Notes: generated by a model not told the origin, from the sequence alone. A DNA stretch of 64,000 bases from Dromaius novaehollandiae (GCF_036370855.1 NC_088100.1:40124254-40188253), one strand, 5' to 3'. Shown: positions 23,100 through 37,739, counted from the stretch's first letter. A program made the numbers and translations.

Positions 23100-24545
23100 A
23101 ATGTCGTAAGAGTTTCCTGGGGAACTCAAATATCTAGCATCTAGTAATTTGCTGCAGTTTTCAGCGAACAGAATCTCATTTTAAAAAAGGAAGAGTTACA
23201 AAGGTTTCCTAATGCTTCTTAAACTTGATAACTTTTTTTTAAGAACACATTTCCACAGCAATGCTATTACTTTAGCAGAGAATAAGAAATAAAGAACAGC
23301 AGAGATCTATACAAATATTTAAAAGAATAATCTCCATTTGAATTTAATGCCCAGAGAATGAATGCCTGGATAAATATAGAAGGATTACCCCTTTTAAAAG
23401 ATAAGAGTTTCTGCGGAATCTCATTCTTTCCAGAATAAAGTCCATACAATGTAGGTACTTTTGAAATTGCACCAGGGTTCAGATTTTTAAGGCTTAGGGA
23501 CTTGAAGCCCTAATTTCCAAGTGACAAGGGCTGTGTCGATGCTGGCTAAATAAGACAGGTCACACACTGCCTTCTGGCATGGAAGCAAAGCAGCATGGCA
23601 GAGCTTTCAGCCACTCCACTTTTTCCTTTCCCTTCCCAAGCAAGATGTCTACACCCAAACACCAGCTGGGAGCACACCCTGGCAGCCCTGGGTCAGTGCT
23701 CAAGGTCATTCCTGCAAGCTGGTTTTATTTTCTAGTCGTGGAGACTTAAGAGAGATTCATTTCACATCACTTCAGATGTCTAAAAGTTAACTGCCTAAAT
23801 CTGAGTTAGTCACTCCAGGCTGCCTTTATAGTTGATGGTGAGACACTGCCCTAAACAGAGGGCATAAACACCTATTTCAGTATGAGATTAAGTCACTTTT
23901 TCAGAAGGCCTATTTTTCACCATCGAAAGTCTAGAGTAACTAGCTTAGACTACTAACTTTCAGATGCCTTTATTAGGAGAATTAATTCCTACCCTTAGAA
24001 ACTTACAAATATTTTATAACTTTAAGAAACTCCTAAATATTTTAAAGACTTAAAATTACTTTTTACAATCTACTTTTGGTCACTGCTGGAGACAGGATAT
24101 TGAAACAGACCAGTATAGCTTATTTTGTTCTTATGGAAATGAGACTTTGGTTCTTGATTCAATTAGTCTCTTTCAAAATTTTAGTGTACAGTTGGATTTG
24201 TTGAATTGCACATATCTGGATTTCTGCCATTCAATTTTCTTGTCCCTTGCCTTGACTCTCTCATCAAATGTCAGGCCACAATCACACGACCACTTCAGCC
24301 TGGCAGAAGCCTGGAGTGCTGCCAGCGTGCTCAGTTCTGCCTTTCTCCCAAGTGCTGTCTTCTCACCCTCCTTTCAGCTGTGCCTCACAGAGCTGCACAC
24401 TGGGCCAGACCAGCAAAGGCACCTGGCTAGATCCCAGTGCAGAAAAAAAGGCTCATTTTTAGCCAAATCCATTCCCTGATCTGACTCACCAGATGATCAC
24501 ACTGGTGTTTACACCGGCCCAAGTCAGGCAGTGAGAACAAGCACG
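23100..24545. other. Distal CGA 5' flank, nothing recognised
   Basis: AT-rich intergenic DNA. The 110-codon plus frame at 24147-24479 has no motif and overlapping open frames in other phases, so it is not called. Confidence 0.5.
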
Positions 24546-24548
24546 CGC

Positions 24549-24740
24549 TGAGAGAATTGCAGAACGATTGAGGTTGGAAGGGACCTCTGGAGATCATATA
24601 TTCCAACTCCTCTGTTGGAGCAGGGTCACCTAGAGCACATTGCCCAGGACCCTGTCCAGGTGGCTTTTGAATACCTCCAAGGATGGAGACTCCACAGCCT
24701 GTCTGGGCAACCTGTTCCAGTACTCTGATGACAGAGAAAG
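24549..24740 (-). mobile_element. CR1 LINE 3'-end fragment (avian type)
   Basis: This is the reverse complement of the avian CR1 tail and is well preserved: gaggttggaagggacctctg, then ggagatcat, then agcagggtcacctagagca, ttgcccaggaccctgtccag, then ggcttttgaatacctccaag, ggatggagactccacagcct and gggcaacctgttccagt. About 190 bases remain, truncated at the CR1 5' side at about 24740. The preservation suggests a younger copy than the other CR1 pieces in the window and is the best single indication that the source is a bird. Confidence 0.95.
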
Positions 24741-27700
24741 CTGAACCACCACCTCTGGTGGCAGCCCGGAGTCATGTGGCTGCTGGTTTAAATTCAACTA
24801 CTACTCGCTCAGATTTTTTCCTCAAACTCTGCTTACAGTAAAACCCTTTGCTGTTCCCATCAACACATCTTCCTCTCTATATTCCACCAGGACTAAAAAC
24901 CTTATCACATCTGCCTTCACTAACCACCTCATCTGCTTCAAGGTGTCAGATATCTTTTCCCCCCTCTGTGTGTCCAACTTACCTCTATAACAAAGAGAAA
25001 ACAATTGTCCCCAGCCTATATTTGGCCTGAAATTGGCTTCTGTTTCAAAACCAAAGATGGGTTTCTGTACCTGCAAGCTTGTCTGTTTTTCATCCAATGT
25101 CTCCAGTTTGTCTAAAAAAAGATGCCCCCTACAACCTTGCATCATTTAACAACAAAAACATGTTAAAATATGAAAGGTGGTTGAAATATGACAGCTACTG
25201 GTTTTAAAAAAAAAATACTGAGAAATATTCCACTGAAAGACAGAAGCTTAATATTTCTTGTCATTAAAAGTAAAAAAGATAAAAACTGATGAAATTTATA
25301 GAGTACATCTGACTTGACCCTGTCCTGTTCCTTTCATACTCTAACTCAGCTTGTAGTATTATGAGAAACCTAACCTGACTTGTGATGCTTTACAAAAATC
25401 AGAAAACTACCCTCATCATCAGGAAAATAAGTAGTGACTGTATTATGTATTCTTATTTGGTACTTATTTACTTATATATTGTAGTGTATCATCAACTAGT
25501 ACAAAGGAAATGTTACACAAAAGAGTTCCTTTATTAGAAGAATTTAAGTATACTGATAGTATTACCCTCACAGCATGAAGAAAAATAAAAATGCCCACAA
25601 CCTGATACTCCTTTCGTATCAGAACGTATTAGGAAGAAATATTGGGAAGTCAATGGAATTACACTGGTATAAAAGATAGTTTTATAAAAGCTCCTCTTTT
25701 TATTAAGAGGATTTCTTACTTTTGCCTCTCCAAATCTCTAACTAAAAATACTTGGTCAAATCTGTCTTAATGTGTGACTGAATAAGAAATGAAAGAATGT
25801 AGCTCACTATTTTAGGGGAAAAAACCTTTAATTTATTAAATAGTGTTTGCTTAAATCACTTAGCAATGTCATCACAGCTTTTTCTTCTTTTACTCTCTGG
25901 TATTCTGGTGTTATGACCTATATAAGTATATAGATGAAAAAACAGGTAAGCATACATGTCGATTTGGACCACCAAACATGCTAGGTCTAATAGCAGAAAA
26001 AGTAATTCTGAGGTGGGAAAGGGCAAAAAACTGCCAAAATTGTCATATTTCTTTGATGCCACTATGTTGTTGAATTAGACTGGGACTGTATTAAGAAGCT
26101 TTAATTAAACTGACATTCTAAGGTTAGAAAAATTAGCGTGAGCTCAGCACCTAAATATTACGGAGTTGCAGAACTTCTGCCTCTTCTAGGGGCTGGATCC
26201 CTTCAGCTCCTTCTCTGGCTTTCTCTGGAAAGGAGAGTTCATTTCGCTTCCCTTCTTCTGCCAGATGCTGTCTCAGAGTATCTGTCCTACTTCCCTACTT
26301 AGCAATATCTGCTTATCTAGAGGCTGTTTCCTGATGCTGCCTCTTCTCCACTGGATGAAAGCTTTTCTTCTTTGCTGCTCAGCAGAGTTGCAGGGCACCC
26401 CCCAGCACTGGCAGTAAAAGAATGGAAAAGGGCTCCCTTGCTTCAGAAAATAAACTCTTCTATTCAGAAACAACAACTCCACAGCACCAATAAAGAGAAC
26501 CCAATCCCAAAATGAAAGTGTGGTCAAAGATAAGCAATATCAAGCAGACTCTACCCACTTCTAATGAGAGCAATACAAGGTTGCTATGCCTTACTACCCG
26601 GCAGAAAGGACAGTACTGAGCGCATCTACTTTTCTTATTTCTCATTGTCACATTCACCAAAAACATTCCTACCTTCTTTCTCGGTTTTCCTTTTTTTTTT
26701 TTTTGTTTTTTTTTTGTTTTTTTTTGCTTTGGAGACAAGCAAATGAGAACAAACACCTGTTAAAATGCAGTTTTGATAGGATTTTTGTTCTGGATGGATA
26801 AACAGGTTGAGTTCTGGAGAACTTTTTTAATAACAAATCATATTTCAGAACTTTCTCTAAATGCAATCAAAAACCACCCTTCATAATTTGTGTAAATTCA
26901 CAAAACAAGATTTCCTTCTGAGAATGGAAGCTATGAGGAATACTCACAGTACACCAGAAACCCTTCTTTCCTTCTCCTTTGTAATATTCTAATATGTCCT
27001 TGGCTTCTTTGTCCAGATTCGTACCCCCTCCTACAAACTGACACAGTAGCCACAGGCCTGAGCCTGCACTAGATTGACCATCAGGGCAGAATCCAGGAGC
27101 ACTGGTAGCATCTCTGGCATTCAGGGTATCATGTCCTTCATTTCTGGGATGATCTTCCAAGAGTCCCTAGAGGACAGAAGCTCCCAAATCTTGCAAACAG
27201 CTCTGGACTGACACAGAAAAATGATCAGATTTGCTGATGACAAATAACAGTGAAAGGTCCCAGCGTGATTGAGAGCATCGTACTATACTGGAGAGAAAAG
27301 AGAGAGATTTGCTGGGGATTCAAGAACAAAAAAACCCCACCGAGTGTTAAACAAAAAATCTGGTTGTAAAAGGGTCTGAAAATATGTCAGTATTTGAATC
27401 TTTCACCGAGTCTCCCAACTCCTTTCATGTTTGCTCATAACTATTCCAGTTGCTGTTTCTGTTCTCAGAGATGGTAACATCAGCTCAGCAGATATACACT
27501 TCAACAAGACTCTCCAAGGAAATGGAAAACGCAGACATACAGCGTTCTAAAATAAACAGCTACTGCCTGCTGAAATATTTCATACGGTATTATACAGATA
27601 ATGAAAGGTAAGTTTTCTGTTATTTTACAGATGCTTTCAAAAGATTGTCTAAAATTATCTCTCAAAGCAACACTTTTTGGCCTCATCCTACTTCACTTAA

Positions 27701-30700
27701 AATCAATAGGAGTTCTGCCATTATTTCAAATGAAACTGGATCAGGACTTTTCAGATTAGCTATTAGTGTTCTCAAGCTTTAGCCAAACATTGATTATTGA
27801 TTATTCTGAGATAAGAAGGTTTTCAGTACTTAATGCACATAATTGACTGCAAAGCCTCTTCTATTCTAAAACCATAGTGTAAAGAGGGCTCCCTAATATG
27901 CCTCTCTTTGTTTTTTAAAGGAATTAATATTACAGGCTATGGCACTTCAGAAATATGTGCAATAATCATTACTTTACTAAAGTGAACTGAGAACTAAAAA
28001 CCTAAAAATTCTGCTTCTGAAGAGAAAGAAGATTATGAGGAATAGCTACATTTTTTTCCTTTTTTACTGTAACTTGTCAAGGTCAAAATGTTTAATCACA
28101 GCACATTATTAGACAACTTACGGTTACTAACAGGATGATCACTTCTATTTAGCTGTTTTCATGCTTCTTTTTGGAACAGGTTTATTTGAAATCCAATTCC
28201 TTTAACCAGAATTAGAATAGATAATTTTACAACTGCCAGAGTATCGTGGATCAGCAAACAAAATGTCATTAACATGTAGGTTTGACCTCAAGGGCTTTAA
28301 ATATTGTATTTCAATATTCTTTTTCTCTACTTTTAATTAATAAAAGTAACTGCACTTCCTATAATGACTAATTCAGCTTACAAGGTCAGGAAGCTATTCC
28401 TTCTATGTATAACATTGTTCAGTTAAAGTAACTAAGTATGTTAGACTTCTGAAATATTAAGTGCTTATTAACAGACAGAGGTAAAATAATCAACTAAATA
28501 AGACTATTGATCTAACCGATTATGTCAGTGGCTATATTCCTGCACCATAAGCTTAGTCCATGAAAGACAGATAATATGGGTTCACTTTAACCATACTATA
28601 GTACTTAGCCTTTTTAATGCAAAAATGTATTTACCATATGAATGGATCAGTGCATGTCAGGTTTAGATCTCATAAATAGCCATGTCAAAGGGAAATGTAT
28701 ACTTCCAGTTCAGTTAAAACAAAAAAGCCTGATCAATAATGCAGGATGTCTCATTTATACAACCAGCAATTTCAGCAGCTCTCATTATCCAAAATGGAAA
28801 TAATTGTCCATACAATTAGCTATTAACTTTCTCCAGCCCCAAATCTCAATACTTGCAAATGCTAGCTCACCTCTTTTTTTAGTAGATTTCTACTGTGAAT
28901 TGCTTTCACATTTCGTAGAACTGTATTTCTTGATTTTTACAGATGAAAACAGAAAAAACACTTAAGTTCATCGAGTTCTTGCTTGTGGCAATTTCATTAG
29001 AAGTAGCCTACAGTGCTGATAGTGAAAAACATGCACTGGAAAATAACTGAAAATACTAAGAAACAGGCACTGGATGTAACTGGAAAATGGATTCTGAAGA
29101 AAACAGTTTATTTCTGTCATATTAGCAAAAGGCTTGTTACTAGCTTGATGTTACCCTCTCTACTGTCACTGCATAGAGAAATCTGACTGTCAGGTCATTC
29201 AGTTGAGTACAACTCATTCATCACACTTATCTGTATTCCAGTAACACTTAAGAAACCCACACCAAGACCTAACAGTCACAGTCCCACCAGGCATTGCCCA
29301 AGATAGCAGCAGATTGTTTTCAATGATCCTGAATATCTGATCATGCTCCTATGCCCGAAAGCAATGAAAAGATCGTCCCCTACCCCCACGAATTCACAGT
29401 CTGATACAGGGTTTGGAGAAGTTGGCTCATTCCTTCCAGCTTCTCCTCTTCCACCCAGGTGCAAGTGATACCTGGCTATTTTTCTGAGAACATCAGATCT
29501 CAAACTCATGTTCTGGGCTTCATCAATATTTCTGGATGAGGTTCTAGGCCCACGTTACACAGAAAGTCAGATTCTGTACTCACAATGGTCTCTTTCGATC
29601 AAGAAATCTCAGTGATCTCTTGATATACCCACCTACCCCTCTTGAGGAATTGTGCATAGCATATGCTTTGTATTTGTGAAAAACATTCAGAGTAACAAAT
29701 AAATGGAATTATGGAAGTTTACAACGTGGTATTTGATTATCAGTGTTAGCGATTCAGAACACGGAAAATGGGCTAGTGCATTATAACTAATTCCAGATTG
29801 GAAAGTAAAGCCTACCAATGTTGCCTATCTCCCTAAAATTACTTTTTTGGAATAAATATGGCTTACATAATAACATATCAACACAGATCTTAAGGTGCTT
29901 TGAAAGCTGAATAAAGAAAGCTGATTTCCCATGTCACTGAAGTTTAGTCACCAGCAAGAGTCAGTAGCCAATCTCCTCCAGCAACATTACATGGCTGTTG
30001 TTACAGGGCTAGCAATGAATCATAATAGCATCCCAAATTTAAACTAAATGTCTATGTAAGTAGACTAAAGGTCTAAGCTGTAAATCTGGGGGGAGGGAGA
30101 GCACAGCAAGTCTGGAAAACCAGTAAAAATTTAAAAGACGCTATTTTACATTATTTTGTGGTCCAGGCTATTTCTTACACCAGGCTCAGATTATAAAATG
30201 AAAGAGCTGAGAAAGGATTAAATAAAAGCTCCTAGTTCAAATAGCCAAGATGGAGCGCATGTCCTGTTTCCAGATACAAAACAGACATGCGGAAATGCTT
30301 CATTGCACTGCACCCGGCTTCAACACTCAGGAATTATTTTATTCATGAGAACTTCTGTGGGTGCTTCAGTAAGAAATTTTGTTGTCAGGAAAGCCTAAAA
30401 CAGTCTCTGGCTTGAAACAGGTGTTTTACTGGGCTAAATCAGAGCGATGATGAGTTTATACCAATCCATAGCCATTTAGGCTTTTCAGTTTTGTTAAATT
30501 TATCTTTCAGCCAAAGAGGACTTATGTTACCTTATGTTTCATTGCATGCATGCACAGTGTATATTATTTGTTCCGAAATATAGGTTCAGGTTATATTTGA
30601 CCCTTGCACAAGTGCACAGAAGGAGAAAAGATACCTCAGTGGGATTCAAATCCCCCACCTTTAGACATCTGCAGTGTATATGGGGCATATCTAAGCTGGT

Positions 30701-33700
30701 TGTCCAGGCTACCTCTGCATTCAGCAGAAAGAAACAGACATGTTCGGGGCACAATTCATCTAATTTACTTTAGCACCATCTTCAGAATGGACTGAATGGT
30801 GCCCTACAATTGCTTATTTCTCTGCACTGACTACAGAGAGAGTCAGGAAAACTGACTTAGTTACATTTACTTTTTAGATGTCCACACTTGACCAGGTGAA
30901 TCCAGCCCACAGCATCTTTCATCTTATGACCAATGTGCAAGGAATGGCTACAATCACACTTTTACACTTAGACAAGCTGAGGTCCTTGCTCTTTCCCAAG
31001 TTCTTTGGACTACAGCCCTTCCCAGAAGACTAGGGAGAGCAGAAGTTGAACTTATTAGTATTAATTGCCTCCTCTATACTTTCCCTTTATCTGTGTTCAT
31101 CTGTCATCTCTTGTCTTCTTTAGTATTTATCTAAAACAAGACTAACTGCTTACTCAAACTGTTTTTATCCACAGCTAGGACTCCTAGGCAATATAACTAT
31201 TAAATACCAATATTCAGCTTTCTTGACGTTAAGAACACACCACGTCCTTTTAAAGGATGCTGCTGCAAATGCAGTTTCTGTTACGATGGTAAGCATACTT
31301 TCAAAAGTGTAATAGCCTTCCTGGAGCTATTCCCAGGTAGGGATGACTTCACAGAGACCTAGAGCCTAACGGGCACGGAGGAGCTCACAGACATGCATTT
31401 AACAGTATTTGTCTGGATTTCACAGAAATATGGATTGAGCTTCTTCAGCTTTTAGAGTCTTTGGCACAGGCAGATACTCACAGACCTGTGAAAAACGATT
31501 CTGACAAGTGCCACACAAGTTTCTTCAGGTAAAATCTCAGTCACAGCTCCAGGATGTTGATTTCTTTTCCAGGAGCACATTACACGTTATTCCCATAAAG
31601 TAGCCAGAGAGTTTGACTAGCAAGCTAATAGAAACATTTCAGCACCGCCATTTGTTAACTGAATGCATTTTTTCATGGGAATACCCTTTAGGGTTTTTTG
31701 GTATTTCTTAACATTTAAAATGCCACATCTAAATGTTAGGTGGGAAATTCAGAGATAGCATTAGTTTGGTATACTACCTATTGGCTAGTACTAAATACTA
31801 CCAAATACAGTGTCAGTACATAACAAACGTTAATTTTTTTGGTTTGCCTCATCAAGCTTAAACATACCTAAGAATTCTTTGCTTCAGAGCTTCACTGCAA
31901 CACGGAAGCAGTAGAGCACGCTGGCCAGTTGAACAAAATTTGCCACTGATGTGCTGCAGAACATGGCAATACAACTGACTCACTGAAGCAAATAAGGCTG
32001 CTAGTTTGCCATTGATTTATTGGTTTAAAGGGTCACATGTGTGAAATCAGCTCTCTCACACAGGGAGAAGAGGGGTTGAGTAAAGGTCAACGCCAATGTC
32101 TTTGAGCTTTAAGAACTTTAGCTCTTCCACCAATGTTACCTTAACGTGCAGTGAAACAGAGGAAGCAACATGCTTGGGAGCTTTTTCAGCCCTGATACCT
32201 GTAGTAGTATACTCTAAAGAGCACTGGTGGCTGGATTAAGCAAACTACTAATCAGGACTCAGTCATACGATCAGTATTCCTGAAAGCACAGCTCACAGAA
32301 CTGTGCTGTGCAAACTAGCTGGACAAGGAAGGCAGTGAGTGATTGGTTCAGTTTCCTGGGATGTACCAATGGCCCTCCAAAACATTCTCTGAGCCTGCCT
32401 TCAATTTACATTACTTATCCTGTTGTCTACAAACCTCTGGTGGGTCACAAGGTATCTGGAAGGTGGTCTATGAAATGATTGCAAAAAAGAGTTTAAATGC
32501 TATGCACATGCTTCGCCTCCCACTCAAGCATGCCCTAAATACAAAGTTGCAATCAGTAGCTTCTGCAAATGAAGAATGAGCAAGCACTAACCACAGAGAA
32601 AGTGATTCATCAGTCTAGCAAATTAAAGTCTAACAAAATAAAATTGAAGGAAGATGAAAGACTGGGGAAGAGAAATGAGAAAAAAGCAATCATGGATATG
32701 CACTGATACTTTCATTATTTACCCTTACATGGTGTATATCTTTGAAGGTAGGGCTACACATTCAGCAAAACTTATCTGAGTAAATCTGAGATTTCTCTGA
32801 CCAAATGGAGACAACTGCAATGCAACACAGACACTGGAGCTGGCTGTCTAGATTCCCTCAGAATCAACATAGAAGAAAAGCATTTTTAGACCTAGTTTTG
32901 ACTAGGCAGATGCTCAGATGTAGATATCTGCAACAGCAGTGTAGGTGCCTACATTTGGCCTGATGAAGCTCACAGAAAGCTCCAAAACCTCAAGAACCTG
33001 CTTTTTAGCATCTTACCTAAATTCATTCCATCTTTTCCTTCTCTCTTTCAGCCACTTGCAGCTTTTCTTGGGGCAGTACTACACATACCAAGACTCTGAA
33101 AGCAGGTTACAAAAAGACAAAGAGCACATGAACTCGGAGCAATGAAGCAGGATCTAGAGACACTTTGCTAGCACAGCACTGAGCTCCTGTATCTACCTGG
33201 CGTAGCACGGCCCCATACAAACATATCAGCTTAGTCCCAAAAGTAGTACAGACAGAACAGCATGCTGCCACATCTGAATTACGAAATGCAGCTGAGAAGC
33301 ACGGCTTACTAGCAGAGACATAGAGGTGCCCTAGTGTGACTGTACTGCTTTCACATGCGGAACCGACAGAGTCTCTGTTAGCTCAGGTGTCTCTGCACAT
33401 GCTTTGCTACTCAGCGTGGAGCTCATCTGACAAATCGGTCCAAGGCCTAACACACAGACCAAGTGCTTGAGGGTGGGCTGACGTACACTGATTTAACATT
33501 TCTATACGCAAGCTGCTCACACCGAGCAGTGACCACACTCACTTCTGCCCTCCTTCCCCATCAGCGTGCTCTTGCCTTACATCCTGGCAAGCAGAGAGAG
33601 AGGTAATTTCCTAAAACAAGATGACGTTCAAATATAATTTAGGGCACAGGATTGCACTAGGTCCCCAATTTAGCAGTCTGTGGTTGTTTGCAGAGGAGTC

Positions 33701-34000
33701 ACTAGTGTTAAGTCTCATCAACTTCAGTAACATACTAAGTCCCAGTGATTTCAGAAGCACTTAAGCATGTACTTACATGTTGGTTGAGCAGGGGTGTACA
33801 TAAGCACCTGTGCTTTGCTGATTACCACGTTTTTTTGGCACTGAGCACACACAGCAGAATCAGGCTAGTGATGTCAGGATCGTCAAGCATAAGCTTAGAG
33901 CCCTGCCCTAATCCCACAATACTAATGCCAAAGTAAGTTAGAGGTGTTTAAGTTAGTGGGCTTTGACAAAATTCACCATAAATGTTCAGAGAATTAGCTG
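24741..34000. other. Intergenic between the CGA and ZNF292 promoters
   Basis: About 9 kb with no supported gene. It contains a T-rich low-complexity tract with interspersed G at about 26690-26727. Short sequences near 30640-30700 (gtgggattcaaatccccca) and 32905-32960 look like worn interspersed repeats but I cannot name a family. Regulatory elements of either gene could lie here; none can be identified from sequence alone. Confidence 0.5.
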
Positions 34001-34079
34001 AAGCAACCTTCGAATCATTAACAACCATTTTCAAGAAATAACAGCGAATAGGGAAGGTCCTCAAATCCTAGAAAAGTAT

Positions 34080-34800
34080 TAATGCAATACTTGCTTTTAA
34101 AATAGAGGATAGGGAATATTTTATACCTGTCAGCCTAACCTTTATCCCTTGAAATGGAACAAATTATTAAATAAAGAATTTGTAAATACCTGGAAGATGA
34201 TGATGATAATTTTTAAAACTCAAAATGGGTTTGTCAAGAAAAAATTACATCAATCGAAGCTAATCTCCCTCTCTGACAGGATAATTGCTCTAGCAAATAA
34301 GTGGAAAACAGCAGATACGATGTATCTTGACAATGATGAGCTTCTGACACTGTCCCACACAGCATTTTTATAAGTAAGCTAAGACAGTATGTTCCAGATG
34401 TAATTAGCAAACTGGTAGGTGCTCAACATTTGAAAAATTGTTCTCATAGTGCAATAACCAGTGGTTTGCTGTCAATCTGAGAAGGTTTCTCTAGAGGAGA
34501 CACCCAGGAGTTTGTCCCACAGCCAGTTTTATTGACCACTTCATCGATAACTTGGATGGTGAAACGCAGAGTGTGCTTCTACAGTTTGATGAGGACATCA
34601 GGTTGGGGAAAGTTACAAAGTGCTTTTGAGGATGAAAATAGCATTAAAAATAAGCCTCAAGAATTCAAGAGGTGGACAAAAATTAACCAGACAAAATACA
34701 AAAGAGACAATTACGAAGTGGTATGCTTTGGAAAGAGAAATATCCCCTCCAGAAGCCTTTATCCTACTTCTTTTGAAATAGGGCACAGATCAGCCAAGCA
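34080..34800 (+). mobile_element. Ancient CR1-type LINE fragment, reverse transcriptase domain
   Basis: Degenerate sense-strand RT sequence with landmarks in the right order. HGFVK-like aaaatgggtttgtcaag is at about 34222-34238. YLDND (from YLDFSKAFDTV) is at about 34323. The HFIDNLD segment (from FINDLD) is near 34540. LQFDEDIRLG (from KFADDTKLG, the RT catalytic box) is near 34580-34608. Frameshifts and stops are frequent. Both catalytic aspartates of the FADD box have drifted (DEDI), so this is a fossil. The 92-codon open frame at 34532-34810 is a remnant of the RT frame. Confidence 0.75.
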
Positions 34801-34809
34801 ACTTTGTTA

Positions 34810-37080
34810 ATAAACAATACTAAAGGTGTACGTAAACATACAGCCATCCGTGAATTTGAAAGGTCTATTTGGCCTCTATAAGTGACAAGTTACTCAACTT
34901 GTAATAACTTCACATTTTAACAGTTCTATGTTTCTGTAAGCATGGGCTTGCATGGCAACAGGATCAGACCTACATTTTTCCTTACACAATTGTGCTTAAG
35001 TAATAGAAAGCATGTCTCAGATCTTTTAATGTAACATAATTTAATGCAGTTTTTGTATTTGAATAGTATGCATAAATCACTGCAAAAGAATTGCTATCTC
35101 AGGGTAAGAAGAGAGCTACTAAATTGTGTGTCCTAGACAAAGGAAATATTTTTCAAGTGGTTTGCCTCAGGGGGGATTTAAAGGAGGAAGTTAATGCATT
35201 CCAGCAAGAACCTCCATCACTATAATACCAGTGGATTAATTGTAAGTAAAGCTAAAGCTGTGAGTGAGGAAAATTTGCAGCATTAGGAATGTTGATGCAA
35301 AGTGCAGGATGGCTGTTGAAGATAAATATATAATTCATAATGGATTTTATTAAAAAATGATTATATTCTCAGAGCATTTTGTTATTCCCATGACTAACCT
35401 TCAGCTATGTTATAGGAATCACTTTTTCATTTTATTCCAATAAATCACTTTTGAATTAAAAATTTTATTACATTTCCATCTTTTCATTTTCGCTGCAGTG
35501 GTTTCTTTCTCTACGCAATGATTTTATCATCTGATTGCAATCGATGTTGCTGTAACAGGCAGTACATGTAGTTCATCATCAGTCAGAGAATGGTAAAGGA
35601 TTACAGAGCATTTACACTTCCTATGTTTAAAATCCATCCCTCTACCTTCCTCCTCCTGCCCTTTGTAGGCTGTACTTTTTTTTCCTTTCTATTGACACTT
35701 GGATCTTTATTACACCAAAGGCTTTTACTTTTCAGTATTAATTTGCTGAAAAATTCAAAGACATGTTCCTTTTTAAAATAAATATGTTGCTATGCTTTAA
35801 CGCAGCAAAGAGCTGTGTGTCACTACCAGGTAATAAAATAATTATAAAAGAGCTAAACTGCAGAGGACCAGAAATGCAGAAGGCAGATCATAAGGAGGAG
35901 AGTGGAAGAAGAAAACAAAAAAACCCACAAAACACCCAAAACACACACCCAAAACACAAGAAAAACCAAAAAAGGACCTCACACATACCAGCAAGTGCTT
36001 CCTTCACATTTAACAGAATTTTGACAGACATTTTAAACTCCATCCCCACAAAAAAAATTGGCAAGAACTGCCCTATCCTGATGCCCATACAAGCTTTCTT
36101 TCCTTCTTACACATAAAATTAAAAGCATTTCTGCAGAGGCCTCCTAATTTAAACTTATATCTTGCCAAATGGGGAAGGAATGAAGAAAAGAGTGCAGCAA
36201 TGGAAAAACATACCCGTCTGCAAGAAACCCTTTCTTTCTTACTTTCAATAACTTTTTTAAAGCACAACTAAAACTCTGTTAGATTCTCTCACTAGAACAG
36301 CAAGAATTTAAGTATTTAGCCTGCAGATAGTGCACATTAGGAAACAAACATAGGAAAATGATAAACAGAAAAGATGATGAAAAGGTAGGAAGGCATCATT
36401 AATTACAAGTAATAGCACTGTGGTTTGTATTTAATTACGTAAAATGAGAATGTAACCACCACCCTTCTTCTAAAAGAGATCTGAAACTCTTTTGCGAGAT
36501 TCCCTTTCGAGAAAACAATTGTTTTGAATGTTCAATCCATGATCTGGGCTGTATTTTTAGAGGTGCTGTCCTCCATCAATTTGCTCCCTCTGGAATAGAA
36601 AGGTTCTCTACATAATCTGAAGGAGCATGTTGAGAAAACTGTCTTTCCTCCTTCCCATGGAGAGAGATTGCTCACCTAGAAGACAACCTGCAGACCACAC
36701 TCTCCACACGTTTCTTTTCTGGTGATAGACTTCAATTACTGAGGGATATACAGACCTACAGAAATGATTTTGACTACGGGTGAGAATATCCTCAGCCTTG
36801 ACTGGAGCCAGTGGCATCAATAAGAAAGTTGGGAATACATGGGACTAGTTTTCTTCCCTCTTTTGCAGCTCATTTTTCATTTGCAATCAATTTTCATCAT
36901 CAAATCCTCTACTGCTGCCTTGCACAAGTCTACCATTTTGCCATTTTTAAGAAGCTTCTTTTGCAACATTGTAGATGCTCATAAGTGCCCTAGAAATAAC
37001 ACTATTTATCATCATACAGTTACATCTGTTTCAACATAAATGTGTTCAACAATCAGTTAACACCAATTTTTCTTCAGCCA
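34810..37080. other. Intergenic, low-complexity patch only
   Basis: Nothing coding was recognised. An A/C-rich low-complexity tract lies at about 35912-35972 (runs of aaac and accc). The opposite-strand open frames over it are low-complexity artefacts. Confidence 0.5.
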
Positions 37081-37189
37081 GTTTCTTCAGTTTTTATAAC
37101 TTGAATAACTTTTTCTCCCATGTTTACTCCTCTTAGTGTTTACAAACTGAAAGCGTACCCCTCGCCACCTTTTGTTTCACTACACTAAA

Positions 37190-37700
37190 TGAACCATTTT
37201 TATTCCCCTCTCATATACCAGATTCTCCAGTCTACTGATCGTCCCTAGAGCCCTTCTCTGCATCGCCTGCATGGTGATTTAATCTTTTCTGAACAATAGT
37301 GACCAGAATTGCACACATTGTTTCAGATGAGATCAGACCAACGTTTTATCCACAATATCTACTGGAAATATCTGACCTATGTCCTATGATTTTAATAACT
37401 TTTTTTCTGTTGCAGCTGGATCATATTTATGACTTAGTCATCTTCAACTAATATAATAAGGACTTTTTACCCCATTGTCACTTTCAACTGATGAGCTTCC
37501 CCTTCTAGCAGAAAGAACTATCAGTTTCCTTGCATTTTATGTTATTAAAATTAACCCCATTGTATTATTTAGGTTCTCAAGGTCATCCAGTCTTGATCCT
37601 CCTCTTATTGAAAATGTCTCACTATTTCGTGTCATCAGCAAATCTCATTATTACAACTCAGGTTTTTGTACCTACATCATTAATGGAAATTCCTGGCTGA
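37190..37700 (-). mobile_element. Ancient CR1-type LINE fragment, RT FADD box to ORF2 C-terminus
   Basis: On the minus strand IND (37676-37684) and FADDT (37628-37642) are in frame and separated by exactly eleven codons, the spacing of the CR1 reverse transcriptase block (FINDL-x-FADDTK); one stop interrupts them. About 0.35 kb downstream, 37210-37335 corresponds to the conserved ORF2 C-terminal block (EYC.QFW...VQRRA.). The distance agrees with the full-length element. The fossil may extend to 36.9 and 38.2 kb, but landmarks are lost there. Confidence 0.7.
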
Positions 37701-37739
37701 ATAAAGATCTTCTGATGTTTCTGATGGGTATACAATAAG

